A DNA stretch of 64,000 nt from positions 1-64,000 of the forward strand of contig JBDOIT010000006.1 of the NCBI GenBank assembly GCA_047404135.1, in the 5' to 3' direction. Shown here in pieces: positions 1 through 9,555 of this stretch (position 1 is the stretch's first letter; every line of letters starts with the position of its first letter). A program made the translations under genes and the position numbers. The notes below the pieces were generated by a model that had not been told where the DNA came from, searched no databases, and saw only the letters and a program-made list of their open reading frames with translations. Origin of the DNA: JAHZKS01 sp047404135 (GTDB lineage: Bacteria > Pseudomonadota > Alphaproteobacteria > Rickettsiales > JABSSG01).

Positions 1-119
1 CCAGCTTTCGCTAATACCGCTGTAATAGCCGCTGTTAATGTTGTCTTGCCGTGGTCAACGTGACCTACTGTCCCTATATTACAATGCGGCAGACTTCTAT
101 CAAATTTTTCCTTACTCAT
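1..119 (-). CDS. tuf: Elongation factor Tu (N-terminal part, cut by window edge)
   Basis: EF-Tu is the GTPase that delivers aminoacyl-tRNA to the ribosomal A site. Only the first 39 codons are present; the gene runs off the left edge. The visible translation begins [20 protein letters not shown] and continues through the G1 P-loop (GHVDHGKTT), which is diagnostic. The ATG at 117-119 is preceded by a strong GGAG Shine-Dalgarno about 8 bases upstream. It lies 24 bases downstream of fusA and is probably the last gene of the rpsL-rpsG-fusA-tuf operon within this window. The family identity is very secure, although the C-terminal domains cannot be examined. Confidence 0.95.
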   Translation of the reverse strand, partial: MSKEKFDRSLPHCNIGTVGHVDHGKTTLTAAITAVLAKA

Positions 120-143
120 CTCTTCTTCTCCTTTAATAAATAA

Positions 144-2219
144 TTATACAACTGCACTATTTTTACTAATTACTTCATCGGCAACATTCTTAGGAACTTG
201 AGCATAATGAGCAAATAGCATGGTAAACTGCGCCCTACCTTGAGACATAGATCTCAGAGTATTAACATAACCAAACATATTTGCAAGAGGAACTAAAGAG
301 TCTATAGCTTTAGCATTACCTCTATCCTCCATTCCGTTAACTTGACCTCTTCTACTATTCAAGTCACCTATAATATCACCCATATATTCCTCAGGTGTGA
401 TCACCTCAACTTTCATCATTGGCTCCAATAAAGTCGCACCCGATTTAGCAGCACCTTCTTTAAACGCCGATCTAGCAGCGTGTTCGAAAGCCATTACACT
501 GGAGTCAACATCATGGTAAGCGCCATCTATCAATGTAGCTTTTACATCGATCATTGGATAACCAGCCAAAACGCCATTTTCCATTGTTGTTTTAATACCC
601 TTTTCCACACCAGGAATATACTCCTTAGGAACCGAGCCACCAACAATTTTACTTTCGAATATAAATCCTTCTCCAGCTTCTGCTGGCTCAAATATTATCT
701 TCACTCTAGCAAACTGACCCGCACCACCTGTTTGCTTCTTATGCGTGTAATCAATCTGAGAAAGCTTAGTAATTGTTTCTCTATAAGCAACTTGAGGGGC
801 GCCAATATTTGCTTCAACCTTAAATTCGCGCTTAAGCCTGTCTACAATGATATCCAAATGAAGCTCACCCATCCCTTTTAACACAGTTTGGTTTGTTTCA
901 TGATCTACAGAAACCCTCAAAGAAGGATCCTCTGCAACCAGCCTTGCAAGACCAGCACCCATTTTATCGTGGTCAGCTTGAGTTTTAGGCTCAATAGCAA
1001 CCTCAATAACAGGATCTGGAAACTCCATCTTCTCAAGCACAACAACACTGTTAAGATCACATAAAGTATCGCCTGTTGTGGTATTCTTAAGACCTGCCAA
1101 AGCAACAATATCACCAGCTTTTGCAGTTTTAATATCTTCACGGTTGTTAGCGTGCATTAAAAGCATACGCCCTACTCTTTCTTTAGATTCCTTTACAGAA
1201 TTCATCACAGTAGAACCAGTAGATAGCACACCTGAATAAATTCTACAGAATGTTAAGCTACCAACAAACGGGTCATTCATTACTTTAAATGCAAGCAACG
1301 ACAAAGGTCCTTTTTCGGAAGATTCGCGATGGGTTTCTTCTCCTTTTGGGTCAACACCCTTAATCGGAGGCACATCTGTAGGACATGGCAAATAATCTAT
1401 AACTGCGTCTAGCAATGGCTGAACTCCTTTGTTCTTAAACGCACTACCGCAGAATACAGGAACAAATGTATTTCCTATAGCGCCTTTTCTAACGCATTTT
1501 TTTAACTCTTCTGTTGTCAACTCTTCACCAGAAAAGAACTTTTCTAGCATTTCGTCATCAGACTCCACGACACCTTCTACTAATTCTGCACGATATTTCT
1601 CAGCATCCGCCTGCATGTCCGCAGGAATATCTTGGTAAGAGAACTCAGCACCCAAATCATCATTCTTCCAAATAATTGCCTTCATCTCGACTAGGTCAAC
1701 CAAACCTATGAATTTATCTTCAGCACCTATAGGAAGCTGCATAACAATTGGTTTAGCACCTAACCTATCCTTAATCATATCTACACATCTAAGGAAGTTA
1801 GCGCCGACTCTATCTAATTTATTCACAAAACAAATACGAGGAACACCATATTTATCTGCCTGACGCCAAACAGTCTCAGATTGCGGCTCAACACCAGCAA
1901 CACCATCAAATACCGTCACAGCACCATCTAGAACTCTTAAAGAACGTTCAACTTCAATAGTGAAGTCAACGTGACCAGGAGTATCAATGATATTAACTGT
2001 ACTACCCTTCCACTCACAAGTAGTGGCGGCAGAAGTAATGGTAATACCTCTTTCTTGCTCCTGAGCCATCCAATCCATAGTCGCCGCACCTTCATGCACC
2101 TCTCCTATTTTATAAGACTTACCTGTGTAGAACAGAATTCTTTCTGTTGTTGTTGTTTTACCGGCATCAATATGGGCACAAATACCTATATTTCTTACTT
2201 TACTTAAAGAACCAACCAT
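144..2219 (-). CDS. fusA: Elongation factor G
   Basis: EF-G is the translocation GTPase, which moves tRNA-mRNA after peptide bond formation and also works in ribosome recycling. The 691-residue product has the normal full length. The G1 loop AHIDAGKTT lies at residues 15-23, followed by DTPGHVDF (G3), NKLD (G4) and GSAFKNKG (G5 region). The C-terminal domains IV/V are intact, including the [15 protein letters not shown] stretch. It sits 17 bases after rpsG and 24 bases before tuf, so it is co-transcribed in the str operon from the promoter upstream of rpsL. Nothing suggests a second, mitochondrial-type paralogue. Confidence 0.98.
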   Translation of the reverse strand: MVGSLSKVRNIGICAHIDAGKTTTTERILFYTGKSYKIGEVHEGAATMDWMAQEQERGITITSAATTCEWKGSTVNIIDTPGHVDFTIEVERSLRVLDGAVTVFDGVAGVEPQSETVWRQADKYGVPRICFVNKLDRVGANFLRCVDMIKDRLGAKPIVMQLPIGAEDKFIGLVDLVEMKAIIWKNDDLGAEFSYQDIPADMQADAEKYRAELVEGVVESDDEMLEKFFSGEELTTEELKKCVRKGAIGNTFVPVFCGSAFKNKGVQPLLDAVIDYLPCPTDVPPIKGVDPKGEETHRESSEKGPLSLLAFKVMNDPFVGSLTFCRIYSGVLSTGSTVMNSVKESKERVGRMLLMHANNREDIKTAKAGDIVALAGLKNTTTGDTLCDLNSVVVLEKMEFPDPVIEVAIEPKTQADHDKMGAGLARLVAEDPSLRVSVDHETNQTVLKGMGELHLDIIVDRLKREFKVEANIGAPQVAYRETITKLSQIDYTHKKQTGGAGQFARVKIIFEPAEAGEGFIFESKIVGGSVPKEYIPGVEKGIKTTMENGVLAGYPMIDVKATLIDGAYHDVDSSVMAFEHAARSAFKEGAAKSGATLLEPMMKVEVITPEEYMGDIIGDLNSRRGQVNGMEDRGNAKAIDSLVPLANMFGYVNTLRSMSQGRAQFTMLFAHYAQVPKNVADEVISKNSAVV

Positions 2220-2236
2220 GACCTTACAATATTATA

Positions 2237-2707
2237 TTACCAACGATAATGGGCAAAAGCCTTGTTAGACTCTGCCATCTTACGCTTATTCTCCTTTGTA
2301 GCAACCGCACCACCACGATTGTTATAAGCGTCGATTATTTCAGAAGCCAATTTTTCTTTCATAGACTTTTCTGACCTTGATTGAGCAGAGCTCACAATCC
2401 ACCTCAAAGATAAAGATACCGCTCTCTCAGCCCTAACTTCAACAGGAACCTGATATGTAGCACCACCAACTCTCCTTGACCTTACTTCAACGGCAGGTGT
2501 AACATTTTCTAAAGCCTTCTTATAAACCTCACCTGGATCAGACTTGATCTTCTCTTTAATCATATCAAAAGCATCATAAACCACTTTCTCTGCGATAGAC
2601 TTTTTGCCGCCTTTCATTACGTAATTTATTAGCTTCGTTACTAGAACCTGACCATAAATAGGATCTTCCAGTATTTCTCTTTTTTTCGCTGTTCCTTTTC
2701 TTGACAT
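2237..2707 (-). CDS. rpsG: Ribosomal protein S7
   Basis: S7 is a primary 16S rRNA-binding protein of the 30S head near the E site and decoding centre. The 156-residue product has the standard bacterial length. It shows the typical N-terminus ([10 protein letters not shown]) and the highly conserved segment [20 protein letters not shown], followed by the [14 protein letters not shown] helix. It lies 13 bases downstream of rpsL and 17 bases upstream of fusA, in the canonical str operon order. In other bacteria S7 autoregulates this operon through the rpsL-rpsG spacer. The spacer here is too short to show the long E. coli-type site, so such control is uncertain. Confidence 0.97.
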   Translation of the reverse strand: MSRKGTAKKREILEDPIYGQVLVTKLINYVMKGGKKSIAEKVVYDAFDMIKEKIKSDPGEVYKKALENVTPAVEVRSRRVGGATYQVPVEVRAERAVSLSLRWIVSSAQSRSEKSMKEKLASEIIDAYNNRGGAVATKENKRKMAESNKAFAHYRW

Positions 2708-2720
2708 TCTTTAAACCTTA

Positions 2721-3092
2721 TTATTTCGGACGCTTAGTTCCATATAATGAACGACTCTTTCTTCTGTCTTTCACACCTTGTGTATCAAGTACACCACGTA
2801 TTATATGATAACGTACACCCGGTAAATCTCTTACTCTACCACCCCTAATCAGAACCGTGGAGTGCTCTTGTAGGTTATGCCCCTCACCAGGTATGTAACC
2901 AATAACCTCGTGCCCATTAGTTAACTTCAACCTTGAAACTTTTCTTAAAGCAGAGTTTGGCTTCTTAGGGGTTGTTGTGTAAACCCTAGTGCATACACCT
3001 TGCTTTTGAGGACAATTCTCTAACGCAGGAGTTTTACTCTTGTCTCTAGGATTTTTTCTGGATCTTTTTATTAACTGATTTATTGTTGGCAT
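2721..3092 (-). CDS. rpsL: Ribosomal protein S12, with natural Arg88
   Basis: S12 sits at the 30S decoding centre and tunes accuracy; it is also the classical streptomycin target region. The 123-residue product is full length and carries the PNSALRK motif (Lys43 present) and the [10 protein letters not shown] loop. Residue 88, normally Lys in GGRVKDLPG, is Arg here (codon AGA, read from the sequence). Lys-to-Arg at this site is a well-known streptomycin-resistance or restrictive substitution in other bacteria. It is the first gene of the str operon, with an AAAGG ribosome-binding site a few bases before the ATG and a promoter about 50 bases further upstream. Confidence 0.97.
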   Translation of the reverse strand: MPTINQLIKRSRKNPRDKSKTPALENCPQKQGVCTRVYTTTPKKPNSALRKVSRLKLTNGHEVIGYIPGEGHNLQEHSTVLIRGGRVRDLPGVRYHIIRGVLDTQGVKDRRKSRSLYGTKRPK

Positions 3093-3137
3093 ATTGGCCT
3101 TTTTCTTAATGCATTAATCTAACTACAGAATTTCGAG

Positions 3138-3166
3138 ATACTACATATAGCGCGGGACTTAGTCAA
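3138..3166 (-). promoter_or_regulatory. Probable sigma70-type promoter of the str operon
   Basis: On the minus strand TTGACT (3161-3166) is separated by exactly 17 bases from TAGTAT (3138-3143). This lies about 45 bases before the rpsL start codon. The -35 matches the consensus at 5 of 6 positions and the -10 at 4 of 6. The spacer holds an unusually GC-rich block (CCCGCGC) for this AT-rich region, resembling a discriminator-like element displaced into the spacer. The call is sequence-based only. Confidence 0.6.
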
Positions 3167-3249
3167 GAATTTTGTTCTATTTTTTTCAGATATTGAGAAA
3201 TATTTTCCTGGAAACGATTTTTTGACATAACAAATAGATGATTTTTGTC

Positions 3250-4023
3250 CTAAAGATCCATACCATCATAACCTAAAACAATATCTTTAGGTAGCTTTTT
3301 CGATAGAACGCTATAGTCTACTTCATGTGACATATGGATAAGAACTGCCTTTTTTGGACCAACACCTTTTATTAACTCCAAAACTCTATCCAATCTGATA
3401 TGAGCTTTCTTTTGCACAGACTTCTCATACCCAAAACATTCAACCATCCATACATCTATACCTTTAAGGCTTTCCAAGCACTCAGAGTCAATATCATAAA
3501 AATCCGTTGAATAAGCAAAATTATCAAATTTAAAACCTAAGCTTTTCACGTTCGCATGATCTTGATCAAACACCTCAAAGGAAATTTCTCCAACTTTGTA
3601 TTTTTGCCCAGGTTTAATAATATTCACGCTCACAACAGGCAATCTCTTACCATCAACATCCAACTCCATTTCCAAAATATAGCTGAATTTTTTCTTCAAA
3701 TCATCATAGGTTAGTTCATTCATGTATAAATTCGTTGTCTTTTTCCAATGCAAACAGAATGACCTAATCTCATCTAAACCTCCAACATGGTCATTGTGTG
3801 CATGTGTAAGAAAAATACCATCGACCCCCTCTATATCATTAGATAGAATCTGCTGCCTAACATCTGGACCGCAATCAACCAAAATCCTTGTGCCGCCTTC
3901 CTGAACAAAAATAGACTGGCGCATCCTTCTATTTTTGGCGTTACTCGAGGAACACACTCTACAATCACACCCAATCACAGGAACCCCGAGAGACGAGCCA
4001 CTACCTAAAATTTTTACTTGCAT
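3250..4023 (-). CDS. MBL-fold metallohydrolase (PhnP/phosphodiesterase-like)
   Basis: This is a metallo-beta-lactamase-fold hydrolase of the cyclic-phosphate phosphodiesterase (PhnP-like) branch, which is universal in alphaproteobacteria but whose physiological substrate there is unclear. The zinc ligand motif THAHNDH is present, preceded by DCGPDVRQQ, with later metal-ligand segments around DQDH, YSTDF and HMSHEVDY. The N-terminus MQVKILGSGSSLGVPVIGCD is typical and supports the ATG at 4021-4023, which has an AGGTG ribosome-binding site. A further in-frame start 63 bases upstream would add residues unlike the family and would overlap the divergent PAP2 gene. It lies 157 bases upstream of rpsL on the same strand and is divergent from the PAP2 gene. 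Confidence 0.88.
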   Translation of the reverse strand: MQVKILGSGSSLGVPVIGCDCRVCSSSNAKNRRMRQSIFVQEGGTRILVDCGPDVRQQILSNDIEGVDGIFLTHAHNDHVGGLDEIRSFCLHWKKTTNLYMNELTYDDLKKKFSYILEMELDVDGKRLPVVSVNIIKPGQKYKVGEISFEVFDQDHANVKSLGFKFDNFAYSTDFYDIDSECLESLKGIDVWMVECFGYEKSVQKKAHIRLDRVLELIKGVGPKKAVLIHMSHEVDYSVLSKKLPKDIVLGYDGMDL

Positions 4024-4078
4024 ATCACCTAAATACTGTCTAGCCTTGCCAAAATCAACTGCAACCAGAAGGGCCTCT

Positions 4079-4735
4079 ATGATCACAAATGTACTATACG
4101 ATTGGTTTGGCTACAACAAAATACTATTCAATTCTTTAAATAATATAACCGAAAGCACGCCTATATTAACAACGCTAAAATTCATAACAGATTATATAGG
4201 AAATTACATGATGTTTCCTGCTCATATTTGCTTGCTGGTTTTAATAGTTTACACAATAACACATAAAAAAAACAGGAACATAGAGAAAGAGATTATATAT
4301 ATCAAATCTTTAATGGTTTTGCTAACGAGCCTTATGTTGGTGATGACCATTGGAGAGCTTACAAAAATCTATTTTTCCTTTGTCAGGCCTTATTGCTCTC
4401 CAAAGATCTCAATAAATTCAACCGTCTACTCTATAATGAACGTTGATTATAATGTAGAAAAATGCTTCAGAAGCTTACCAAGCGGACATACAATGTATAT
4501 CACAACTTTTGTACTAGGTATGTGGAGTGCTATTAGTAAAAAACTAAAAATATTAGGCATTGCTTCTATAATAATGGTAGCAATTTCTAGAGTAATACTC
4601 GGAACACATTTCCCAGCAGATACTTTTTACGGATTTGCTTTAGCAGCATCTCTAGTAACTGTCTCAAGGCTAGTAATCAAGAATATGGTAATGAAGCAAA
4701 CATTAGCAAAACTCAACGATATTTTGCATACCTAA
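4079..4735 (+). CDS. PAP2-family membrane phosphatase
   Basis: This is a membrane phosphatase of the PAP2 (type 2 phosphatidic acid phosphatase) superfamily; members dephosphorylate lipid phosphates such as undecaprenyl diphosphate, phosphatidylglycerophosphate or lipid A. All three catalytic signatures are visible: K-x6-RP (KIYFSFVRP), PSGH (RSLPSGHTMY) and SR-x5-H-x3-D (SRVILGTHFPAD). About five hydrophobic segments flank them. The ATG at 4079 has an AGAAGGG ribosome-binding site. A longer reading frame upstream would run through the start region of the divergent MBL gene and is less likely. The substrate cannot be told from sequence; an undecaprenyl-diphosphate or lipid A role is an inference. 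Confidence 0.85.
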   Translation: MITNVLYDWFGYNKILFNSLNNITESTPILTTLKFITDYIGNYMMFPAHICLLVLIVYTITHKKNRNIEKEIIYIKSLMVLLTSLMLVMTIGELTKIYFSFVRPYCSPKISINSTVYSIMNVDYNVEKCFRSLPSGHTMYITTFVLGMWSAISKKLKILGIASIIMVAISRVILGTHFPADTFYGFALAASLVTVSRLVIKNMVMKQTLAKLNDILHT

Positions 4736-4746
4736 TTATACGGGAT

Positions 4747-5220
4747 TTATTTGGAAGTAGGCAAGCCCCATATCTCAGAACGAGAAACCCACCCATTTAA
4801 GCCATCTATAGATATCAAGCACCATTTGTTCTTCAGGCATTTTTTTACTCCAAACCTTGTCCCCGTTTTTAGCCTTGCCATAGGCTTAGACTCACCAGAA
4901 GGGCCATAGTGGAGCAATGCACCTTTATCGCTTACCAATATTCCGTGAACTTTTTTACTGAGCATGGAATTATGAACCCAACCCTCATCTCCATCTACAT
5001 CTCTAATCTTTGTCCAATGCTCAAAGCGAGACAATATTTTGCCGGGTTCCCCCTTGTTCTTCAAAATCCATTTTATTGGATACCTCTTATTTGGCCCAGC
5101 TCTAACATTAACCTCACTAGCCTTCATATAGGTAAAATCCTGAGGCACCTTCTCCGCAGCATTCACAGAAAAGACAAAAGATAAAAATATAATGCTATAG
5201 AATTTTAACAGACTCTTCAT
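4747..5220 (-). CDS. Secreted bacterial SH3-domain protein
   Basis: This is a periplasmic protein made of two bacterial SH3 (SH3b) domains, a fold that typically binds peptidoglycan or cell-wall peptides. The start chosen (MKSLLKFYS) yields a classical signal peptide ending near VNAAEK; a longer in-frame start 33 bases upstream would spoil the n-region. The first SH3b domain begins around EVNVRAGPNKRYPI and continues to GWVHNSML. The second spans SDKGALLHYGP to GWVSRSEIWGL. It overlaps the 3' end of the antiporter gene by 26 bases, so it is probably co-transcribed. In Alphaproteobacteria this small SH3 family is widespread and of unknown function. Confidence 0.85.
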   Translation of the reverse strand: MKSLLKFYSIIFLSFVFSVNAAEKVPQDFTYMKASEVNVRAGPNKRYPIKWILKNKGEPGKILSRFEHWTKIRDVDGDEGWVHNSMLSKKVHGILVSDKGALLHYGPSGESKPMARLKTGTRFGVKKCLKNKWCLISIDGLNGWVSRSEIWGLPTSK

Positions 5221-6922
5221 GATCTTCTTCTTGTGCCATAACATAATTACCAAGCCTAAACTGATTCTTTATGCGACTTACTTCGTTCTCACCTATGCCA
5301 ATAGATTTTAACACTGCTCCACCCATTTGCAAACCAGTTTCATATGTTTCTGGCACAATTGTTGTTACACCCACTTTGTATAGCTCCCTTTCATACCCCA
5401 AGTCTTTTGCTCTAACAATCACAGGTATATCCGGCATATGGTCTCTAATTACCTTGGAACATCTTTTTAATGTAACTTCATTATTGATTGTAATAATCAC
5501 AGATTTGGAACGCTTCAACCCAACAGAATCCAAGATATCAACATTACTGCCATCCCCCAAATATACAGGAAATCCATCTTTTCTTTCATGTATCACATGG
5601 TTAGGGTTAATATCAATTGCTATATAGTTTACCTTCTCTGCCTCAAGAAGCCTCGCAACCATCTTGCCAACCTTCCCAAAGCCAACAACGACCACGTGAT
5701 TATAAAGGTCAGAAACATCCTTGTTTACATCCTGGTAATTCATTTTCTCTTTCTTGTCCAAATGCTCAGCAATTAAATTACCTACTATAGATAACAACGG
5801 AGTTAAAGCCATTGTAACAGTAACCACAACCATCAGGATCTCACTAGTATGGGAAGGAATTATTCCTTGACGAGATGCAAGCTTAAATAAAATAAATGCA
5901 AATTCTCCACCTTGAGATAGCAACAAACCAGCATGTATTGCAGTACCCCAATTAAATCTAAACAGCGCCCCTAGAGCAATAACTATCAAAGCTTTAGCAA
6001 AGATCAGCAAGAAAGAAATAATTATTATCGTATGCCATTCTTGCAGAACTAACGTAAAATTAAAGGACATACCAACTGTCATAAAAAACAACCCAAGGAA
6101 TAAGCCTTTAAATGGATTAATGCTCTCCTCTGCTTGAAGATGGAATTCTGTTTCGGCAATAAGCAAACCAGCCATGAAAGCACCAAGCGCCAAAGAAAGC
6201 CCCATAACTTCAGTCGCCCAAGCAGATGCAAGAACTATCAGCAAAGTAGTCGCTATAAATAATTCATTATTCTTTGAGGAAGTATAATTAATCACTCTAA
6301 ATATAGGTCTTAATAACAGCCTTCCAAGTATAAAGATAGATATCAAGACAAAGATAGCTTTAAACATCACGCTAGTAAGCAATGGAACTATACTTTGCTC
6401 CCCTCCGCTTGCTAGCAAAGGTACAAGAACCAACAATGGAACAACTGCCAAGTCTTGCATCAATAGAACGGCCAAAGATAGTCTACCAACCTGAGTTGAT
6501 TGCTTTCTTTCTTCGGAAACAACTTGCAGAACAATAGCTGTAGAGGAAAGTGCAAAACCACCACTAATAACTAAAGCAGTTTTGATTGATATACCTACAA
6601 AATATAAACATCCAAAGATAGCCAGAAATGTCAATAAAAACTGCAATCCTCCAAACCCAAACACCTGAACTCTCATCGATTTCAGCCTTTCAAAGGTCAA
6701 CTCCAATCCAATAGCAAAAAGCAAGAAAACTATTCCTAGCTCTCCAAAAACCTCTGTATCTGCAGATTTTACAAAACTAAACCACCCGTACTCACCTATA
6801 GCAGCACCAGCAACAAAATAACCAAGTACAGGACTTAAATGAAACCGTCTAAAAATCGCAACTACTACTACAGCAGCTAGCAGAATTATAACTGTATTTT
6901 GTAAGAAAGAAAAATCGTGCAT
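5195..6922 (-). CDS. CPA2-family cation:proton antiporter with RCK_N domain
   Basis: This is an integral inner-membrane antiporter of the monovalent cation:proton antiporter-2 (KefB/KefC) family, likely exporting potassium in exchange for protons. The first roughly 380 residues contain about a dozen hydrophobic segments of the Na/H exchanger fold, including LTFERL and SLALGAFMAGLLIAETEF, the latter typical of Kef. A cytoplasmic NAD-binding TrkA-N/RCK domain follows, with the Rossmann motif VVVGFGKVGKMVARLLE and the acidic end of strand 2 (IAIDINP). At 575 residues it is similar in length to KefB/KefC. No ancillary KefF/KefG gene is adjacent. Ion specificity is inferred. Confidence 0.88.
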   Translation of the reverse strand: MHDFSFLQNTVIILLAAVVVVAIFRRFHLSPVLGYFVAGAAIGEYGWFSFVKSADTEVFGELGIVFLLFAIGLELTFERLKSMRVQVFGFGGLQFLLTFLAIFGCLYFVGISIKTALVISGGFALSSTAIVLQVVSEERKQSTQVGRLSLAVLLMQDLAVVPLLVLVPLLASGGEQSIVPLLTSVMFKAIFVLISIFILGRLLLRPIFRVINYTSSKNNELFIATTLLIVLASAWATEVMGLSLALGAFMAGLLIAETEFHLQAEESINPFKGLFLGLFFMTVGMSFNFTLVLQEWHTIIIISFLLIFAKALIVIALGALFRFNWGTAIHAGLLLSQGGEFAFILFKLASRQGIIPSHTSEILMVVVTVTMALTPLLSIVGNLIAEHLDKKEKMNYQDVNKDVSDLYNHVVVVGFGKVGKMVARLLEAEKVNYIAIDINPNHVIHERKDGFPVYLGDGSNVDILDSVGLKRSKSVIITINNEVTLKRCSKVIRDHMPDIPVIVRAKDLGYERELYKVGVTTIVPETYETGLQMGGAVLKSIGIGENEVSRIKNQFRLGNYVMAQEEDHEESVKIL

Positions 6923-6984
6923 GTTTAAATAAAATCAATATCTTAATAAACATAGCATACAAATTTTTCTATTGTAAAAAAGTT

Positions 6985-7644
6985 ATGAAAAAAATTGCAT
7001 TGATAACAGGTTCCGCAAAAAGACTAGGAAAGGCAATAGCTCTCCATTTAGCTACTAATGGATGGGAGGTAGCAATACACTACAATCGCTCATCCGAAGC
7101 AGCGTCTCAGACCCTGAAAGAGCTATCTAAAATCACAAAGGCAATTGCAATACAGCAAGATTTAAATGACTTAGATATCATTCCTGGGATATTAGAACAA
7201 ACAGAGCTAGGCTTAGGGTCACCCTCTTTACTTATCAATAATGCCGGAATCTTTGAAAGAGATCAAAAAAAAATGAGCGCCTTATCACTACAAAAACATA
7301 TGAATATCAATTGTTTTGCCCCAATAATATTAACGCAGGCATTATCGGAATTAAATTCCAACAAAAAGACTATCATCAATATAGGAGACTCCAATCTTAA
7401 GCATACTTATAAAAGCTTTTTACCATACATGCTTAGTAAGCTTTCACTACAAAATTCAGAAAAATCCTTAAACTCTAAATTTTTTTTGAACTGCAAAGTA
7501 TACACGATAAACCCAGGCATGGTTACAGCTCCAGAAGATTATTATGAAAAAAAAATATTCAAAAAAATATTACTAAAGAGCCCCTCCAGATCAGAAACAA
7601 ATAAATCTGCTCTAGAAAAAATAGACCTAATCTTAAAATCATAA
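6985..7644 (+). CDS. Short-chain dehydrogenase/reductase (FolM/pteridine-reductase-like)
   Basis: This is a soluble NAD(P)H-dependent reductase of the classical SDR superfamily. The N-terminal glycine motif TGSAKRLGKAIA is the variant found in pteridine reductases and FolM (dihydromonapterin/dihydrofolate reductase). NNAG follows in LLINNAGIF, and the catalytic tetrad is completed by Ser (INIGDSN) and Tyr-x3-Lys (PYMLSK). The 219-residue length is slightly short for the family, and a lysine-rich loop replaces part of the substrate loop. It stands alone, divergent from the antiporter gene, and is followed by a 365-base non-coding stretch. A role in folate/pterin reduction is plausible but unproven. 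Confidence 0.8.
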   Translation: MKKIALITGSAKRLGKAIALHLATNGWEVAIHYNRSSEAASQTLKELSKITKAIAIQQDLNDLDIIPGILEQTELGLGSPSLLINNAGIFERDQKKMSALSLQKHMNINCFAPIILTQALSELNSNKKTIINIGDSNLKHTYKSFLPYMLSKLSLQNSEKSLNSKFFLNCKVYTINPGMVTAPEDYYEKKIFKKILLKSPSRSETNKSALEKIDLILKS

Positions 7645-7700
7645 CACTAGTTTAAAGCACCAATATAACCCTGAAAAACAGATACCCTAAAAACACTAGA

Positions 7701-7820
7701 GTCCCTTATCGTCACCCGAAGCTCAATATACATGCAAATTCTCAGCTACTCTTGACTCTTCTCCATGCTCTCATCTTACACTACATGAAGAATTCGAGTT
7801 CAGGATGTACAGTGACAATA
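7701..7820. repeat. Possible degenerate intergenic repeat element
   Basis: The 365 bases between the SDR gene and pccB (7645-8009) hold no credible gene. Within them, 7701-7820 is richer in G+C (50 of 120 by hand count) than its surroundings and has imperfect inverted ends. GTCACCCGAAGCTC (7711-7724) faces the reverse complement of 7796-7816, which reads GTCAC, a gap, then GAACTC. This style resembles the small palindromic elements scattered in Rickettsiales intergenic regions, but a single copy in the window cannot prove that. The rest of the gap shows only weak TTGAC-like -35 boxes (7928, 7951) without good -10 partners. Confidence 0.3.
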
Positions 7821-8009
7821 TTAATATTTGTGGGGTCCTTGGAGATTACTTAGATATTTGTACCAATTACCATGATGAGTGATAACTTTTGATAAAATCT
7901 TTGTAAGCTAAGAAAAAGCTAACTTTGTTGACCCGAGTGACTTTAGAAATTTGACTTTTAGGCCTTATTCGACTAAGTTTGTCCAACCTAAACGAAACAT
8001 TGTTATTCT

Positions 8010-9545
8010 ATGGTATCAGACCTTGAGTCTATTTTGACTAAAAAGAAAAGCACCGCCCAGCTTGGTGGCGGTAGCAAAAGAATTTCGGCACAACATGCAA
8101 AAGGTAAACTAACTGCCAGAGAACGAATTGAAGTACTTCTAGACACAGACTCTTTTGAAGAACATGGAATGCTTGTAGAGCATAGCTGCACAAATTTCGA
8201 CATGGATAAAAGCAAAGTCCCTGGGGATGGTGTAGTTACTGGTCATGGTACAATTAATGGACGATTAGTTTTTGTATTCAGCCAAGATTTCACCGTTATG
8301 GGTGGTTCTCTTGGTAAAGCACACGCAAAAAAGATATGCAACATCATGGATATGGCAATCCGATCCCGAGCTCCAGTAATTGGAATAAATGATTCTGGTG
8401 GAGCTAGAATCCAAGAAGGAGTTGATTCTCTTAGGGGGTATGGAGAAATATTTCAACGAAATGTAGATGCATCGGGTGTTATACCGCAATTATCTATTAT
8501 TATGGGACCATGTGCGGGTGGAGCTGTATACTCCCCTGCTATAACAGACTTTATATTCATGGTAGAAGACTCATCTTATATGTTTGTTACGGGGCCAGAT
8601 GTCGTAAAAACAGTAACACATGAAACTATCACACAAGAAGAGTTGGGTGGCTCAAAAGCTCATACTAGTATCAGTGGAGTGGCGCATGGAAGTTTTGAAA
8701 ATGATATCCAGGCGTTAATCTCAATCAGAAAATTATTTAACTTCTTACCTCTATCCAACGCGGATAAGGTTCCAACCAGACCAACAAATGACTCTCCTGA
8801 CCGTGTTGACATATCTTTAAAAACATTGGTTCCTCAAGATTCTTCAAAACCATATGATATGAAGGAGTTAATCCATACCATCGTAGATGAAGGTGAGTTT
8901 TTTGAAATCCAACCAAACTTTGCGCAAAATCTTATTGTAGGATTTGCAACAATGGATGGAAGTACAGTTGGAATAGTTGCAAACCAACCTATGCATTTAG
9001 CAGGGTGCTTAGATATTAACGCCTCACAAAAAGGTGCTAGATTCATTAGGTTCTGTGATTCTTTTAATATACCTATCATTACCTTTGTAGATGTACCTGG
9101 ATTTTTGCCCGGCGTTTCTCAGGAGCATAGTGGAATTATTAAGCATGGGGCTAAACTTTTATATGCATATGCAGAAGCAACCGTCCCAAAAATTACAGTG
9201 ATCACACGTAAAGCATACGGTGGCGCATATATAGTAATGAACTCCAAACATTTAATGGGTGATGTGAATTACGCGTGGTTAAACTCTGAGATCGCTGTAA
9301 TGGGTGCAGATGGTGCTGCAGAGATTTTATATAAGAGAAAGGGTCTGTCTGCAGAAGAAGTTAAAGTGAAAACACAAGAATATAGAACGAAGATCTCTTC
9401 TCCGTTCTTTGCTGCAAGCCAAGGATATATTGATGATATCATTAAACCTCAGAACACAAGATGGAAGCTATGTGCTTCATTAAACTTCTTGAAGAATAAA
9501 AAAGTTGATAAACCTTGGAAAAAACACGGAAACATTCCTTTATAA
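8010..9545 (+). CDS. pccB: Propionyl-CoA carboxylase beta subunit (carboxyltransferase)
   Basis: This is the carboxyltransferase subunit of propionyl-CoA carboxylase, which transfers the carboxyl group from biotin to propionyl-CoA to give (S)-methylmalonyl-CoA. The 511-residue length matches the family. Typical blocks are [15 protein letters not shown], the acyl-CoA binding region [20 protein letters not shown] with [12 protein letters not shown], and the C-terminal half with [22 protein letters not shown] and [10 protein letters not shown]. The gene is followed 10 bases later by the biotin-carrying alpha subunit, the usual operon order here. It needs biotinylation by BirA, not in this window, and biotin, whose synthesis may be lost (see the bioA-like remnant). 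Confidence 0.95.
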   Translation: MVSDLESILTKKKSTAQLGGGSKRISAQHAKGKLTARERIEVLLDTDSFEEHGMLVEHSCTNFDMDKSKVPGDGVVTGHGTINGRLVFVFSQDFTVMGGSLGKAHAKKICNIMDMAIRSRAPVIGINDSGGARIQEGVDSLRGYGEIFQRNVDASGVIPQLSIIMGPCAGGAVYSPAITDFIFMVEDSSYMFVTGPDVVKTVTHETITQEELGGSKAHTSISGVAHGSFENDIQALISIRKLFNFLPLSNADKVPTRPTNDSPDRVDISLKTLVPQDSSKPYDMKELIHTIVDEGEFFEIQPNFAQNLIVGFATMDGSTVGIVANQPMHLAGCLDINASQKGARFIRFCDSFNIPIITFVDVPGFLPGVSQEHSGIIKHGAKLLYAYAEATVPKITVITRKAYGGAYIVMNSKHLMGDVNYAWLNSEIAVMGADGAAEILYKRKGLSAEEVKVKTQEYRTKISSPFFAASQGYIDDIIKPQNTRWKLCASLNFLKNKKVDKPWKKHGNIPL

Positions 9546-9555
9546 ATTGAGCGTT

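Noticed and set aside
480..881. Plus-strand open frame of 133 codons inside fusA
   Set aside because: It lies fully antisense to the intact EF-G gene and its translation has no recognisable features; it is a shadow.
3935..4078. Longer N-terminus for the PAP2 protein
   Set aside because: The additional 48 residues run antisense through the start of the MBL gene and look nothing like a PAP2 N-terminus; the ATG at 4079 has a good ribosome-binding site.
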